Below, piece by piece: positions 41,962 through 50,429 of a stretch of 64,000 nucleotides of DNA. Numbering within the stretch: the first letter of the stretch is position 1; every line of letters starts with the position of its first letter. The stretch covers positions 3,328,945-3,392,944 of the forward strand of contig NZ_CM001165.1 in the NCBI RefSeq assembly GCF_000213055.1, read 5' to 3'. The notes beneath the pieces are model-generated. The model searched no databases. It saw nothing but the letters and a program-made list of their open reading frames with translations, and was not told the DNA's origin. This stretch comes from Streptomyces sp. Tu6071. Lineage in GTDB: Bacteria; Actinomycetota; Actinomycetes; Streptomycetales; Streptomycetaceae. A program made the position numbers and the translations under genes.

Positions 41962-43230
41962 TCAGCGGCGTTCGAACTGGGCCTGTTCGCCCGCCGGGCG
42001 GGGAAGCGTGCCCGGTGGCGTCGGTACGGGGGTGCCGCGCAGGCGGGTGCGGACGCCGCGGACGAGGCGGGACGCCGTGTAGTCAGCGCCCAGGACGAAA
42101 CGCATCGAGGGGCCGTAGGAGGCCGCCGTGACGAGCCCCGCCATGAAGAGTCCCGGGAGCGAGGACTCGAAGCCCGCGTCGACCTCCGGGGAGCCGTCCA
42201 GCGCGGCCGTGCGCAGTCGCCCGCGCGTCTCGGGGTCGAGGACGGTGAGCCGGGTCGCCGCCGGGGTGAAGCCCGTCGCGGCGATCACGTGGTCCGTGTG
42301 CAGGGTCTCCCCCGTCGCGCCCGAGAGCGCGAGGCGCAGGCCCGTGCCCGACGGTGCCGCGTGGCGGACCTCGCGCCCGAGGAGGACCTCGACACCGCGC
42401 GTCACGCGTTCGCGGACCCACCAGGCGCCCGCGGGGCCGAGCGCGGCGCGGGCCACGCGGCTGCGGTAGTCGGCGGGCAACTTGCGGTAGATGCCGGGCA
42501 GTTCCGCGTAGAACCAGTTCCGCCAGCCGCTGCCGAGGCCGCTGTGCGGGGCGCGCGCGGACTGCCACCACGGGCGCTTCCACGGCGGCGGGAGGGTGTT
42601 CCAGCACAGACCGGGGGCGCGGACCAGGACGCGCGCGCGGGTGCCCTGTTCGGCGAGGAGCGCGGCCGTCTCCAGGGCCGCCTGGCCGCCGCCGACCACC
42701 GTCACGTCACCGCCCGCGAAGCGGCTCAGGTCGTCGTGGTCGCTGCTGTGCGACACGAGCCCGCCGTCGCGCAGCGGGGCGAGGACGGGTGGCAGGTCGG
42801 TGAAGGGCATGACGCCGACGGCGAGCGCGACGGTGCGGCTGAGCAGGACCTCGCCGTCCTCCGTCGTGAGGCGGAAACCGCCGCCGGGCAGCGGCTGGAC
42901 GCGGCTGATCAGGCGTTCGTCGACGCCGCACGGGACCGCGTGCCGCGCGAACCACAGGCCGTACGCGGCGAAGACCGGCACGGGGACGGGCGTGCCGTGC
43001 CGCGCGTCGATGCCCTCGCCCGCGCAGTACGCGTCGAGGCCGAAGCGCCCGGCGGGGTCGGAGAGGTGCGAGGCCCAGGGCTCGGACTTGAGGAACATGC
43101 CGGGCGGCATGTGGTCGCGCCAGGAGGCCATCGGGCGGCCGAAGACGCGCAGCTGGAGTCCGGCGGCGGCGGCGTGTGCGGCGATCGACAGGCCGTAGGG
43201 GCCCGCTCCCACCACTACGAGGTCGTACAT
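41962..43230 (-). CDS. FAD/NAD(P)-binding oxidoreductase (SidA/lysine hydroxylase-like)
   Basis: Protein of 422 aa. The N-terminal FAD motif VVGAGPYGLSIAAH and a second Rossmann motif VVGGGQAALETAALLAE near residue 170 define a flavin monooxygenase/reductase fold. MPPGMFLKSEPWASHLSDP and ATGFTPAATRL are like N-hydroxylating monooxygenases. Substrate unknown. ATG 43230 overlaps the end of the ATP-grasp gene by 16 bp, so translation is coupled. The pair probably modifies a common substrate and sits next to the exopolysaccharide operon, divergent from a GH26-like hydrolase. Confidence 0.87.
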   Translation of the reverse strand: MYDLVVVGAGPYGLSIAAHAAAAGLQLRVFGRPMASWRDHMPPGMFLKSEPWASHLSDPAGRFGLDAYCAGEGIDARHGTPVPVPVFAAYGLWFARHAVPCGVDERLISRVQPLPGGGFRLTTEDGEVLLSRTVALAVGVMPFTDLPPVLAPLRDGGLVSHSSDHDDLSRFAGGDVTVVGGGQAALETAALLAEQGTRARVLVRAPGLCWNTLPPPWKRPWWQSARAPHSGLGSGWRNWFYAELPGIYRKLPADYRSRVARAALGPAGAWWVRERVTRGVEVLLGREVRHAAPSGTGLRLALSGATGETLHTDHVIAATGFTPAATRLTVLDPETRGRLRTAALDGSPEVDAGFESSLPGLFMAGLVTAASYGPSMRFVLGADYTASRLVRGVRTRLRGTPVPTPPGTLPRPAGEQAQFERR

Positions 43231-44816
43231 GCGGTGCTGCTCGCTTTCTGCTGGTCGTCGGCCCCGTTCCCCACGGGCGGCGGCGGTACGGGTACGGGGC
43301 GCTCCTCGGGCGCCGGACGCTTTCCGGCTGCGGGCCGTCCCTCGGCTGCGGGGCGCTCCTCTGGCAGGGGACGCCCCTCGGGCAGGGGATGCCCCTCGGA
43401 TACGGGACGCCCCTCGGGTACGGGACGCCCCTCGGGTACGGCGCCCCCCTCCGGCGCGGGATGCGGCCGGGACGTGAGGCGGCGGGCCGCGCGGGCGAGG
43501 ACGTGCGCGCTCCACGCGGCGGTCATCGCGGCGGCGGGCACGGGGTCGTCGGCGGCCCACCAGGCGCCCTCGCGACCGGCCCGGCCCGTCCCCGTGCCCC
43601 CGGCGGAACCGGCTCGCTCCCCGCGCACCGCCGAGAGCAGCGCGTACGTGCCGACCGTGAAGCGGCGGCCCGGGGCCGGGGTGCGGGCGGGGAGGGGACG
43701 GCCCGTCAGGTCGAGGTGGAGGGCGCGGACGACGTCGAGGCCGCCGTGGTCGGTGAAGAGGCGGAACTGGGCGCCGGGGCGGGGGTTGAAGTCGAGGAGG
43801 TACGGGGTCGTGCCGGTGGCGTCGTAGCGGAAGTCGAGGTCGAGCACGCCGCGGTAGCCGAGCGTCGCGACGAGGCGGCGGGCGCACTCGTCGATGCGCG
43901 GGTCGTGTTCCCAGCGGCCGACGGCGGTGAGCCCGGCGCCCGGCGGCCAGGCGCGGAGTTTGCGGCCCGTGCCGCCCGCGGCGAGGCGCCCGGCGCGGTC
44001 GGCGTAGGCGTGGCAGAACCAGTCGCGGCCGGGGGCGTACGGCAGGAGGTGCTGGATCAGGAGGGGGCTGCCCGCCTCGGCGGTACGGGCCTGGAGCGCG
44101 GCGGCCTCGGCCGGGGTGCGCACGAGGGTCGTGGAGCGCAGGCCGCTGCCGGGAGGCAGGAGCCAGGGGCGGCTCCACTTGGCGATGGCGGGGGCGCCGA
44201 GCGCGCGGACCGCCTCGGCGGCCTCGGCCGGGCTCGCGGGATGCGCGGTCTCGGGGTGGGCGATCCCGGCGGCGGCGCAGACCTCGGCGAGCCGGGCCTT
44301 GTCGGCGACGCGCGCGGCGAGCCCCCGGGGCTGGGCGGGGAGGAGGAAGCGGTCCGCGAGCGCGGGCGGCAGGTGGTCGACGGCAACGGCGCTGTGGTCG
44401 TCGAGCGGGACGAGCACGGCACGGCCCGGCAGCTCCCGCACGGCCTCGGCGAGGACGGCGGCGATGCCGTCGGGCCCGGTCTCCTGCGGGGGCTGGCGCC
44501 AGGTCCGTACGACGTACCGGGAGCGGGCGAGGGGGCCGCGCGGGCCCTCGCTGACGGCGTGCACGGGGACGCCGGCGCGGCCCAGGGAGCGGGCGGCGCC
44601 GAGGGTGCCGTGGTGGAAGGGATTGCGGTCCACACGGACGAGGACGGCGGGGACGGTCGCGTCCAGGGCGCAGCTCTGGCCGCTCACGCGGCGGGGAATC
44701 CGGGTGGCCCGGCGCCCCGGCTTTTCGGGTGCGTTCTCCCCCGGCGGGGATTCGTCCGGACGGGGGATGGATTTCGCGAACGGGTTACGCACCCGGTCGG
44801 CGTAAGAGAAATACAT
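43215..44816 (-). CDS. ATP-grasp domain protein with repetitive tail
   Basis: Protein of 533 aa. The first 80 residues are followed by a preATP-grasp-like part (RNPFHHGTLGAARSLGRAGV), an ATP-grasp domain (KWSRPWLLPPGSGLRSTTLV, LLIQHLLPYAPGRDWFCHAY) and the metal-binding pattern LDLDFRYDATGTTPYLLDFNPRPGAQF in part. Such enzymes join a carboxylate to an amine through an acyl phosphate. The last 70 or so residues are degenerate PEGRPV repeats. The start is ATG 44816; the gap to the divergent hydrolase gene is 63 bp. A role in amino-acid decoration of the polysaccharide is inferred from location only. Confidence 0.87.
   Translation of the reverse strand: MYFSYADRVRNPFAKSIPRPDESPPGENAPEKPGRRATRIPRRVSGQSCALDATVPAVLVRVDRNPFHHGTLGAARSLGRAGVPVHAVSEGPRGPLARSRYVVRTWRQPPQETGPDGIAAVLAEAVRELPGRAVLVPLDDHSAVAVDHLPPALADRFLLPAQPRGLAARVADKARLAEVCAAAGIAHPETAHPASPAEAAEAVRALGAPAIAKWSRPWLLPPGSGLRSTTLVRTPAEAAALQARTAEAGSPLLIQHLLPYAPGRDWFCHAYADRAGRLAAGGTGRKLRAWPPGAGLTAVGRWEHDPRIDECARRLVATLGYRGVLDLDFRYDATGTTPYLLDFNPRPGAQFRLFTDHGGLDVVRALHLDLTGRPLPARTPAPGRRFTVGTYALLSAVRGERAGSAGGTGTGRAGREGAWWAADDPVPAAAMTAAWSAHVLARAARRLTSRPHPAPEGGAVPEGRPVPEGRPVSEGHPLPEGRPLPEERPAAEGRPAAGKRPAPEERPVPVPPPPVGNGADDQQKASSTACTTS
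43320..43446. repeat. Degenerate 18-bp repeats in the ATP-grasp gene
   Basis: Units of the type GGGACGCCCCTCGGGTAC recur every 18 bp, the clearest at 43385-43440, encoding PEGRPV hexapeptides at the C-terminal end. The frame is kept. Confidence 0.75.
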
Positions 44817-44879
44817 ACGACTGACATCCCACCACTTCCGTGCCGGTACGACCGGGCACCAGAATTCCAGGAGACTGGT

Positions 44880-46235
44880 ATGACCAAGGAGAGATTCCGC
44901 CGCGACCGCAAGCGACTCGCGATCGGCGCCGCCGGAATTCTCGGCGTTCTCGCTTTCGCTCCGGCCCCGGTCGGCGCGGTCACGATCGCGACGGTACCGG
45001 TAGCGGCCCTTTCGGCCGGGGAACCGGGGGACACGAATGACGGGGAATCACCGAGGGTGCGGGGCGCGGAGGACGGCGCGCCGCCCGGCCGCCCGGCGAC
45101 GGACCCGAGCCCGCTGCCCGCGTTCCCGCCGTTCCCCTCGCCGACGCTCCCCCGCCCGGCCCCGAGCCCGCCCGCCGCGTCCACCGCGCCCGCTCCGAGC
45201 CCCGCGCCCACCGCCACGCCCACCGCGAGCCCCGCACCCGCACCCGCCCCCGGTTTCGGCGCGTACCTCCACTACAGCCCGCGCGGCATCACGGACATGG
45301 CGGCCTTCTCGCGCTGGCTCGGCGGCCGGGAGGTGACGGTGGGGCACACGTACCTGCCCGGGGACGTGTGGCAGAACATCGAGGGCGCGCCCACGTGGCT
45401 CGCGGACTGGGCCGCCTGGTACAAGGCGGAGCCGGGCCGCACGCTCGTCCTCAACGTGCCGATGCTGGAGCGCACGGAGGCCCGGGTGCCGGACGCGATG
45501 GTGGCGCGCGAGCTGCGGCGCGGTGCCGCGGGCGCGTACGACGGGCACTTCGAGCGGCTCGCGCGGCGGCTCGTGGGGCTCGGCGTGAAGGACGCGGTGC
45601 TCGTGGTCGGCTGGGAGATGAACGGGACGACGTACACGCACCGCTGCGGGCCCGATCCGCGCGCGTGGCGCACGTACTGGGCGCGTATCGCGCGGGTGAT
45701 GAACGGGGTCGAGGGCGCGGGTTTCCGTTTCGATTTCACGCCGACGCGAGGGCGCGACGCGACGCCGTGGACGGAGTGCTATCCCGGGGACGACGTGGTG
45801 GACATCGTCGGGATGGATTCCTACGACCAGCCGTACGGGACGGATTTCGACCGGCAGATCTCGGAACCGTACGGGCTCCAGGCGCAGGTGGATTTCGCGG
45901 CGAAGCACGGGAAGGCGATCTCGTACCCCGAGTGGGGGCTTTTCAAGAATGGTGACAACGCGGAGTACATGCGGCGGATGATCCGCTGGATGGACGCGCA
46001 CCCGCCGCTTTACCAGACGATTTCCGACTACTGCCCGCACGGCGTGTGGCAGTGCCGGATGAATCAGCGGGCGACGGCCGTGTATCGGCAGGCGTTCAAG
46101 GCGGGGGGCGGTCTTCCGGCGGAGGACGCCGGGGAGAAGGAGCAGGCGCCGATGAGGGATTGCCGGCCCGTCAGGCTCGGGGGGTGGCTGGAGGAGCGGC
46201 TCGGCGGACGGCTGTGCGTGCGCTTCAACTGGTGA
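44880..46235 (+). CDS. Secreted GH26-like glycoside hydrolase
   Basis: Protein of 451 aa with a signal peptide (to about residue 34), a Pro/Ala/Ser/Thr-rich linker (residues 60-120) and a catalytic domain. The probable acid/base is E246 in GWEMNG and the nucleophile E351 in SYPEWG, the arrangement of family GH26 (beta-mannanase clan). VVDIVGMDSYDQP fits the barrel. It ends with a Cys-containing tail. CAGGAG precedes ATG 44880. Placed between the decorating pair and the exopolysaccharide operon, it probably trims or releases the polysaccharide, as EPS-linked hydrolases do. Confidence 0.87.
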   Translation: MTKERFRRDRKRLAIGAAGILGVLAFAPAPVGAVTIATVPVAALSAGEPGDTNDGESPRVRGAEDGAPPGRPATDPSPLPAFPPFPSPTLPRPAPSPPAASTAPAPSPAPTATPTASPAPAPAPGFGAYLHYSPRGITDMAAFSRWLGGREVTVGHTYLPGDVWQNIEGAPTWLADWAAWYKAEPGRTLVLNVPMLERTEARVPDAMVARELRRGAAGAYDGHFERLARRLVGLGVKDAVLVVGWEMNGTTYTHRCGPDPRAWRTYWARIARVMNGVEGAGFRFDFTPTRGRDATPWTECYPGDDVVDIVGMDSYDQPYGTDFDRQISEPYGLQAQVDFAAKHGKAISYPEWGLFKNGDNAEYMRRMIRWMDAHPPLYQTISDYCPHGVWQCRMNQRATAVYRQAFKAGGGLPAEDAGEKEQAPMRDCRPVRLGGWLEERLGGRLCVRFNW

Positions 46236-46275
46236 CCGGGGTGGGGGCGGCCCCGGTACGGGCCCGCCCCCGCCG

Positions 46276-47475
46276 TCAGTCCCGCGTCGGGGGCTTCGCG
46301 CGGTGGGCGTGGAGCCAGGTGGCGGCCTGGGTGCGGGCGGTCGCGTGGGCCGTGCGCAGCCACAGGAGGGGGGCGGTGCGGCGGGTGGAGAGCAGGAGCC
46401 GCTGGTTGACGACGGTGTCGGGGCGCCAGTGGCTCTTGTACGGCTCGGTGCCGCGCAGGAGGCTCAGGGTCTCGCGGCCGTCCTCGGCGGCGAGCGCGGA
46501 GGCGGTGCGCAGGAGCATCGTGGCGACGTCAGCCTTGCGTTCGCGCAGCGCGGGGTCGGCCCCGTAGAGGTAGCCGCCCGCGAGGCGCTGCGAGAGCAGT
46601 GTCAGGTCGACGGCGACGGTCTCGCCGTCGAGGCGGTAGGCGGTGAGCTGGGCGTCCCCGGTGCGGACCATCGTCGTGACGGAGCGCACGAGGTGGTCGC
46701 GGAAGCGGGGGCGCAGGTGCTCGGGGGTGACCTTGCGGCCCTGCCACTGGCGGCGGTGCAGGGCGAGGAGGGTGCGGATCGCGGCGGGGACGTCCTCGGC
46801 GGGGACGGGCGTCGCCTCGATGCCGAGGGCGTCGATCTTGCGGAGTTTGGCGCGGAAGCGCTGGGCGCGCGAGGCGGGGAGCCGGGTGAGGAGTTCGGCG
46901 AGGGGGCGCGCGGGGAGTTCGAGGCAGGGCGAGTCGGGGCGGCGCACGACGAGGCCGCGCCAGTGCGCGAGGAGGAGTTCGGTGGCGGCGCCCGGACGCA
47001 GTTCGCGCAGGTCGACGAGGGCGGTGCGGGCGGCGCGGCGCAGTGCGGCGGCGAGGGCGCGCGCGGCGGGGCCCGCGTGGGCCGCGTCGACGAGGACGTC
47101 GCCGAAGTCGGAGATCTCGCCGCCCATGAGGACGAGCGCGGGCAGCGGCCCGGGGGCGCGCATGAGCGGCGCGGCGGCGACGAGGCGGTCGCCGCTGCGG
47201 ACGACGAGGACGCGGAGGGCGCCGGGCGTCCCGTACGACTGCCACCACGAGGAGAGCCAGGCGTGGCTCTGGAAGGGGGTGGCGCTCGGGCAGGCGGCGG
47301 TGAGGCGGCGCCAGGCGGGGGCGAGGAGCGCGAAGGCGCCGGGCTCGGTGATCCATTCGGTGGTGCAGGGTGCCGGGTCGGCCTCGGTGCGGAGTCCGTC
47401 GCCGGGGCGGGGCGCGGCGCGGCCGGGGAGGGGGACGCGGTGCGCGCGGGCGAGGGTGTCGTGCTCGGTACTCAT
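46276..47475 (-). CDS. GNAT-type acyltransferase (CelD/BcsL, FemAB-like)
   Basis: Protein of 399 aa with the Acetyltransf_6 pattern: PFQSHAWLSSWWQSYG, a double GNAT-like core and FRDHLVRSVTTMVRTGDAQLTAYRLDGETVAVDL, then SLLRGTEPYKSHW near the end. This COG5653 family occurs in many exopolysaccharide and cellulose clusters and is thought to acylate sugars or carry amino-acid transfer. I chose ATG 47475 (MSTEHDTLARAHR) after GGGGGAAG; an ATG at 47568 would add a His/Ser/Glu-rich 31-residue leader without a ribosome-binding site. It is last in the EPS operon, 166 bp after the YveK gene. Confidence 0.87.
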   Translation of the reverse strand: MSTEHDTLARAHRVPLPGRAAPRPGDGLRTEADPAPCTTEWITEPGAFALLAPAWRRLTAACPSATPFQSHAWLSSWWQSYGTPGALRVLVVRSGDRLVAAAPLMRAPGPLPALVLMGGEISDFGDVLVDAAHAGPAARALAAALRRAARTALVDLRELRPGAATELLLAHWRGLVVRRPDSPCLELPARPLAELLTRLPASRAQRFRAKLRKIDALGIEATPVPAEDVPAAIRTLLALHRRQWQGRKVTPEHLRPRFRDHLVRSVTTMVRTGDAQLTAYRLDGETVAVDLTLLSQRLAGGYLYGADPALRERKADVATMLLRTASALAAEDGRETLSLLRGTEPYKSHWRPDTVVNQRLLLSTRRTAPLLWLRTAHATARTQAATWLHAHRAKPPTRD

Positions 47476-47641
47476 CGGTGCGGGCTTCCCCCGGTGCTCT
47501 TCGTGCTCTTGGGATGCGTGGTCTTGGGATGCGTGCTCTAGGGACGCGTGCTCTTCGGAGTGGTGCATGGTGTGGGTGGAACGAGGTGGCGGGGTCTCAG
47601 GTGGCGGGCGCGGGGGCCTGGGCGGTGGGCGCGCCGGGGGT

Positions 47642-48361
47642 TCAGGTCGCGGTCTCGCTCGTACGGGACGCGTCGGCGCCCTTGCGCTCCGCCGGGGCCG
47701 GGACGGCGCCCGCCGGGAGGGACGCGGGTCCGGCGAGGGGGCGGCGGGGGCGGGCGAGGAGGGCGAGGGCGCCGAGGAGGCCGCCCGCGCAGGCGCCGAC
47801 CCCGGTGGTGAGGAGCGCGCCGGGGCTCGCGGGGGCGCTCGGGGCGAGGGCGCGGGAGAAGGAGACGAGCGAGACGCGCGTGTCGGTGGCGTTGTGCCCG
47901 GCGGCGGTGACGAGGGCGCGGGCGACGGCGTTGGCGTTGTCGGCGGCCTGTTCGGGGTCGCCGGAGCGGGCGCCGATGGCGATCATGGGGGCGTCCGGCG
48001 AGGTCTCGGCCGTGACGGAGGAGCGGAGCGCGGCGAGCGGGACGCGGGCCTCGACCTGGGCGTCGCCGAGCACGCCGAGCTGCGTGGCGACGCGCCCGTA
48101 CGCCTGCGCGAAGCCGAGCGCGGAGGCGGAGTCGCCGCCCTTGCCGGGGACGGCGAGGACGTAGGCGGTCGCGGAGTACGTGACGGGGCTCGCGAGCCCG
48201 TACGCGGCGCCGCCGCCCGCGCCGAGGAGGACGCCCGCGCCGAGGAACGCCCAGGCGGGCAGGGTCCTCAGTCGCGCGAGGCGGGCGAGCGCCGCGCGGC
48301 GGCGGGCGGGGGCGGGGGCGGGGGCCGGGCTGCTGGGGGTGCTGGCGGGGCTGGTGCTCAC
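47642..48361 (-). CDS. YveK/Wzz-like polysaccharide chain-length protein
   Basis: Protein of 239 aa with two membrane segments (about residues 34-55 and 185-205) that flank an outside loop containing VTAETSPDAPMIAIGARSGDPEQAADNANAVARAL. This matches the Wzz domain of capsule co-polymerases, without a kinase domain. It likely sets the length of the exopolysaccharide. GTG 48361 overlaps the upstream GT4 stop by 4 bp. The frame is open upstream far into other genes, but that is a G+C artefact. Confidence 0.85.
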   Translation of the reverse strand: MSTSPASTPSSPAPAPAPARRRAALARLARLRTLPAWAFLGAGVLLGAGGGAAYGLASPVTYSATAYVLAVPGKGGDSASALGFAQAYGRVATQLGVLGDAQVEARVPLAALRSSVTAETSPDAPMIAIGARSGDPEQAADNANAVARALVTAAGHNATDTRVSLVSFSRALAPSAPASPGALLTTGVGACAGGLLGALALLARPRRPLAGPASLPAGAVPAPAERKGADASRTSETAT

Positions 48362-49623
48362 GGCGTGTTCGCTTTCGTACGGGTCGGGTGGGGCGCGCGG
48401 GGGCGCGGGGGGCGGGCGGGGGTCGCCGCCTGGGCGAGGGCGTGGCGGTAGACGGTGTCGAGGAGGGCGGCGGAGCGCTCGACGGCGTAGTGGCGCACGG
48501 CGGCGGGCACGGGGAACCGCTCGCCCGGCGGGAGCCCGCGCCCGTGGCCGGTGGCGCGGCCCCAGCGGACGGCCTCGGCGAGCGCGGCCGGTGAGCCGCC
48601 GACGCGCTCCGCGGGCGCCGACTCGGGCGGCAGGTCCTCCAGGGCGGGGCAGCGCACGTAGAGGACGGGGAGTCCGGCAGCGAGTGCCTCGACGACGGCG
48701 AGTCCGAAGGCTTCGTCGGCGGAGGGCGAGAGGAAGACGTCGGCGGCGCAGAACAGGGCGCGCAGTCCGTGCGGGTCCTGTTCGCCGGTGAGGTGCACGC
48801 GCTCGTCCAGGCGCAGCCGCGTGGTGAGGGCGCGCAGGGCGGCCTCCTCGGGGCCCGCGCCCGCGAGGACGAGGTGGTGGTCCGGGGGGAGGAGGGCGAG
48901 GGCCTCGACGAGGGCGGTGAAGCGTTTGCCGGGGACGAGGCGGCCCGCTCCGGCGAGGACGTGCGCGCCGTCGGGGATGCCGAGGGCGGTGCGCGCGGTG
49001 GTGCGCAGCTCGGGGTCGTGGGCGAAGGCGGTGGCGTCGATGCCGTTGGGGACGACGTGGACGCGGGTGTCGGGGACGCCCCAGCGGGTGAGGCGTTCGG
49101 CGACGGTGTCGGAGACGGCGACGGTCGCGGTGCCGAGGCGTTCGCCCGCGAGGTAGAGGGCGCGGACGCCGGGGGTCAGGGGGCGGCCCTCGATCTCGGT
49201 GTCCCCGAGCGAGTGCTCGGTGGCGACGAGCGCGCGGACACCCGCGAGGCGCGCGGCGACGCGGCCGTAGAGGCAGGCGCGGTAGAGGTGCGTGTGCACG
49301 AGGTCGTAGCGGCCCGTACGGATGTGGCGGGCGAGGCGGGGCAGCGCGCTCAGGTCGCGGTTGCCGCGCATGCCGAGGTGGTGGACGGGCACGCCGTCGG
49401 CGCGCAGCGCGGTGGCGAGGGGCCCGGGGTGGGTGAGGGTGACGATCTCGCTGTCGGCGGTGAGGCGGGGCACGAGGAGGCGGAGCTGCTGCTCGGCGCC
49501 GCCGACCCCCAGTCCGGTGATGACGTGGAGGACGCGGGGGCGGGGGGCGGTGTCCGGGCGGGGAACGGCGTCCGGGCGGGGAACGGCGTCCGGAGCGGGG
49601 CGCGCGCTCTGAGCGGTGCTCAT
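48358..49623 (-). CDS. Glycosyltransferase family 4
   Basis: GT-B fold glycosyltransferase of 421 aa. The N-terminal Gly-rich acceptor loop VITGLGVGGAEQQL and the C-terminal nucleotide-sugar motif SADEAFGLAVVEALAAG (EX7E) are clear, with the GAGRLVPGKRF linker strand. It adds one sugar to the lipid-linked repeat unit on the cytoplasmic side. The donor cannot be told. Both ends overlap neighbours by 4 bp (ATGA/GTGA), which shows tight translational coupling. The PRPDAVPRPD repeat at residues 12-28 is a short in-frame duplication. Confidence 0.92.
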   Translation of the reverse strand: MSTAQSARPAPDAVPRPDAVPRPDTAPRPRVLHVITGLGVGGAEQQLRLLVPRLTADSEIVTLTHPGPLATALRADGVPVHHLGMRGNRDLSALPRLARHIRTGRYDLVHTHLYRACLYGRVAARLAGVRALVATEHSLGDTEIEGRPLTPGVRALYLAGERLGTATVAVSDTVAERLTRWGVPDTRVHVVPNGIDATAFAHDPELRTTARTALGIPDGAHVLAGAGRLVPGKRFTALVEALALLPPDHHLVLAGAGPEEAALRALTTRLRLDERVHLTGEQDPHGLRALFCAADVFLSPSADEAFGLAVVEALAAGLPVLYVRCPALEDLPPESAPAERVGGSPAALAEAVRWGRATGHGRGLPPGERFPVPAAVRHYAVERSAALLDTVYRHALAQAATPARPPRPRAPHPTRTKANTP

Positions 49624-50429
49624 ACGCGGGCCGCCTCCTCGGGCGCGAGGGGCGCGTACGGGAGCGTGGCGAGCGCGGTGGGGCGGCGGCGGGCGTGGAG
49701 GCGGCGCTTGAGGGCGAGGAACGGGGCCGTGTCGCGGCTGCCGACGTGGACACGCGGGAGGGCGTACGGGCCGGTGTGCGCGCCGGGATCGATGGCGCAG
49801 GCGTACCGGTACCCGGCGGCGCGGACGGCGTCCATGGCGCGGGCGTCGAGCGTGCCGTACGGGTAGCAGAAGCCGTCCACGGGCGTGCCGGTGAGCGCGG
49901 TGAGGCGCGCGCGGGCGCCGGCGGTCTCGGCGCGGAGGGTGGCGTCGTCGGCGCGGGTGAGGTCGACGTGCGTGAGGCCGTGCGCGGCGAGTTCCATGCC
50001 CTCGGCGCGGACGCGGCGCAGTCCGGCGGCGGTGAGGAGGGGCTTGCGGGGGCCGAGCGGATCCCAGGCGTTGTCGCCGCCGAGGCGGCCGGGGAGGGCG
50101 AAGACGGTGGCGGTGCAGCCGTAACGGTGCAGGAGGGGGACGGCGTGGGAGAGGAAGTCGGCGTACCCGTCGTCGAAGGTGAGCCCGACGAGCCCTTCGC
50201 CGCGCCCGGCGGCGCGGGCGGTGAGGAGGGCGGCGACGGAGACGCCGCGCAGTCCGCGCCGCCGCAGCCAGCGGAGCTGACGCTCCAGGCGGTGCGGGGT
50301 GACGGTGACGCGGTACGGGTCCTCGCGCACCTCGGAGACGGAGTGGTACATGAGCACCCACAGCGGGGTGGTGGGGGCGGGGCGCGCGGGAAAGGCGGGC
50401 GCGGGGACGGCGGGCGGTTCAGCGGGCAT
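49620..50429 (-). CDS. Polysaccharide deacetylase (NodB homology domain)
   Basis: Carbohydrate esterase 4 protein of 269 aa. LTFDDGYADF carries the Asp-Asp metal/base pair, HGLTHVDLT the metal His residues, and GFCYPYGTLDARAMDAV the substrate motif. It removes N- or O-acetyl groups from the polymer or its precursor. No signal peptide is obvious with ATG 50429; a start at 50579 would only add a proline-rich stretch. It overlaps the flippase gene by 11 bp and the GT4 gene by 4 bp. Confidence 0.9.
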   Translation of the reverse strand: MPAEPPAVPAPAFPARPAPTTPLWVLMYHSVSEVREDPYRVTVTPHRLERQLRWLRRRGLRGVSVAALLTARAAGRGEGLVGLTFDDGYADFLSHAVPLLHRYGCTATVFALPGRLGGDNAWDPLGPRKPLLTAAGLRRVRAEGMELAAHGLTHVDLTRADDATLRAETAGARARLTALTGTPVDGFCYPYGTLDARAMDAVRAAGYRYACAIDPGAHTGPYALPRVHVGSRDTAPFLALKRRLHARRRPTALATLPYAPLAPEEAARV

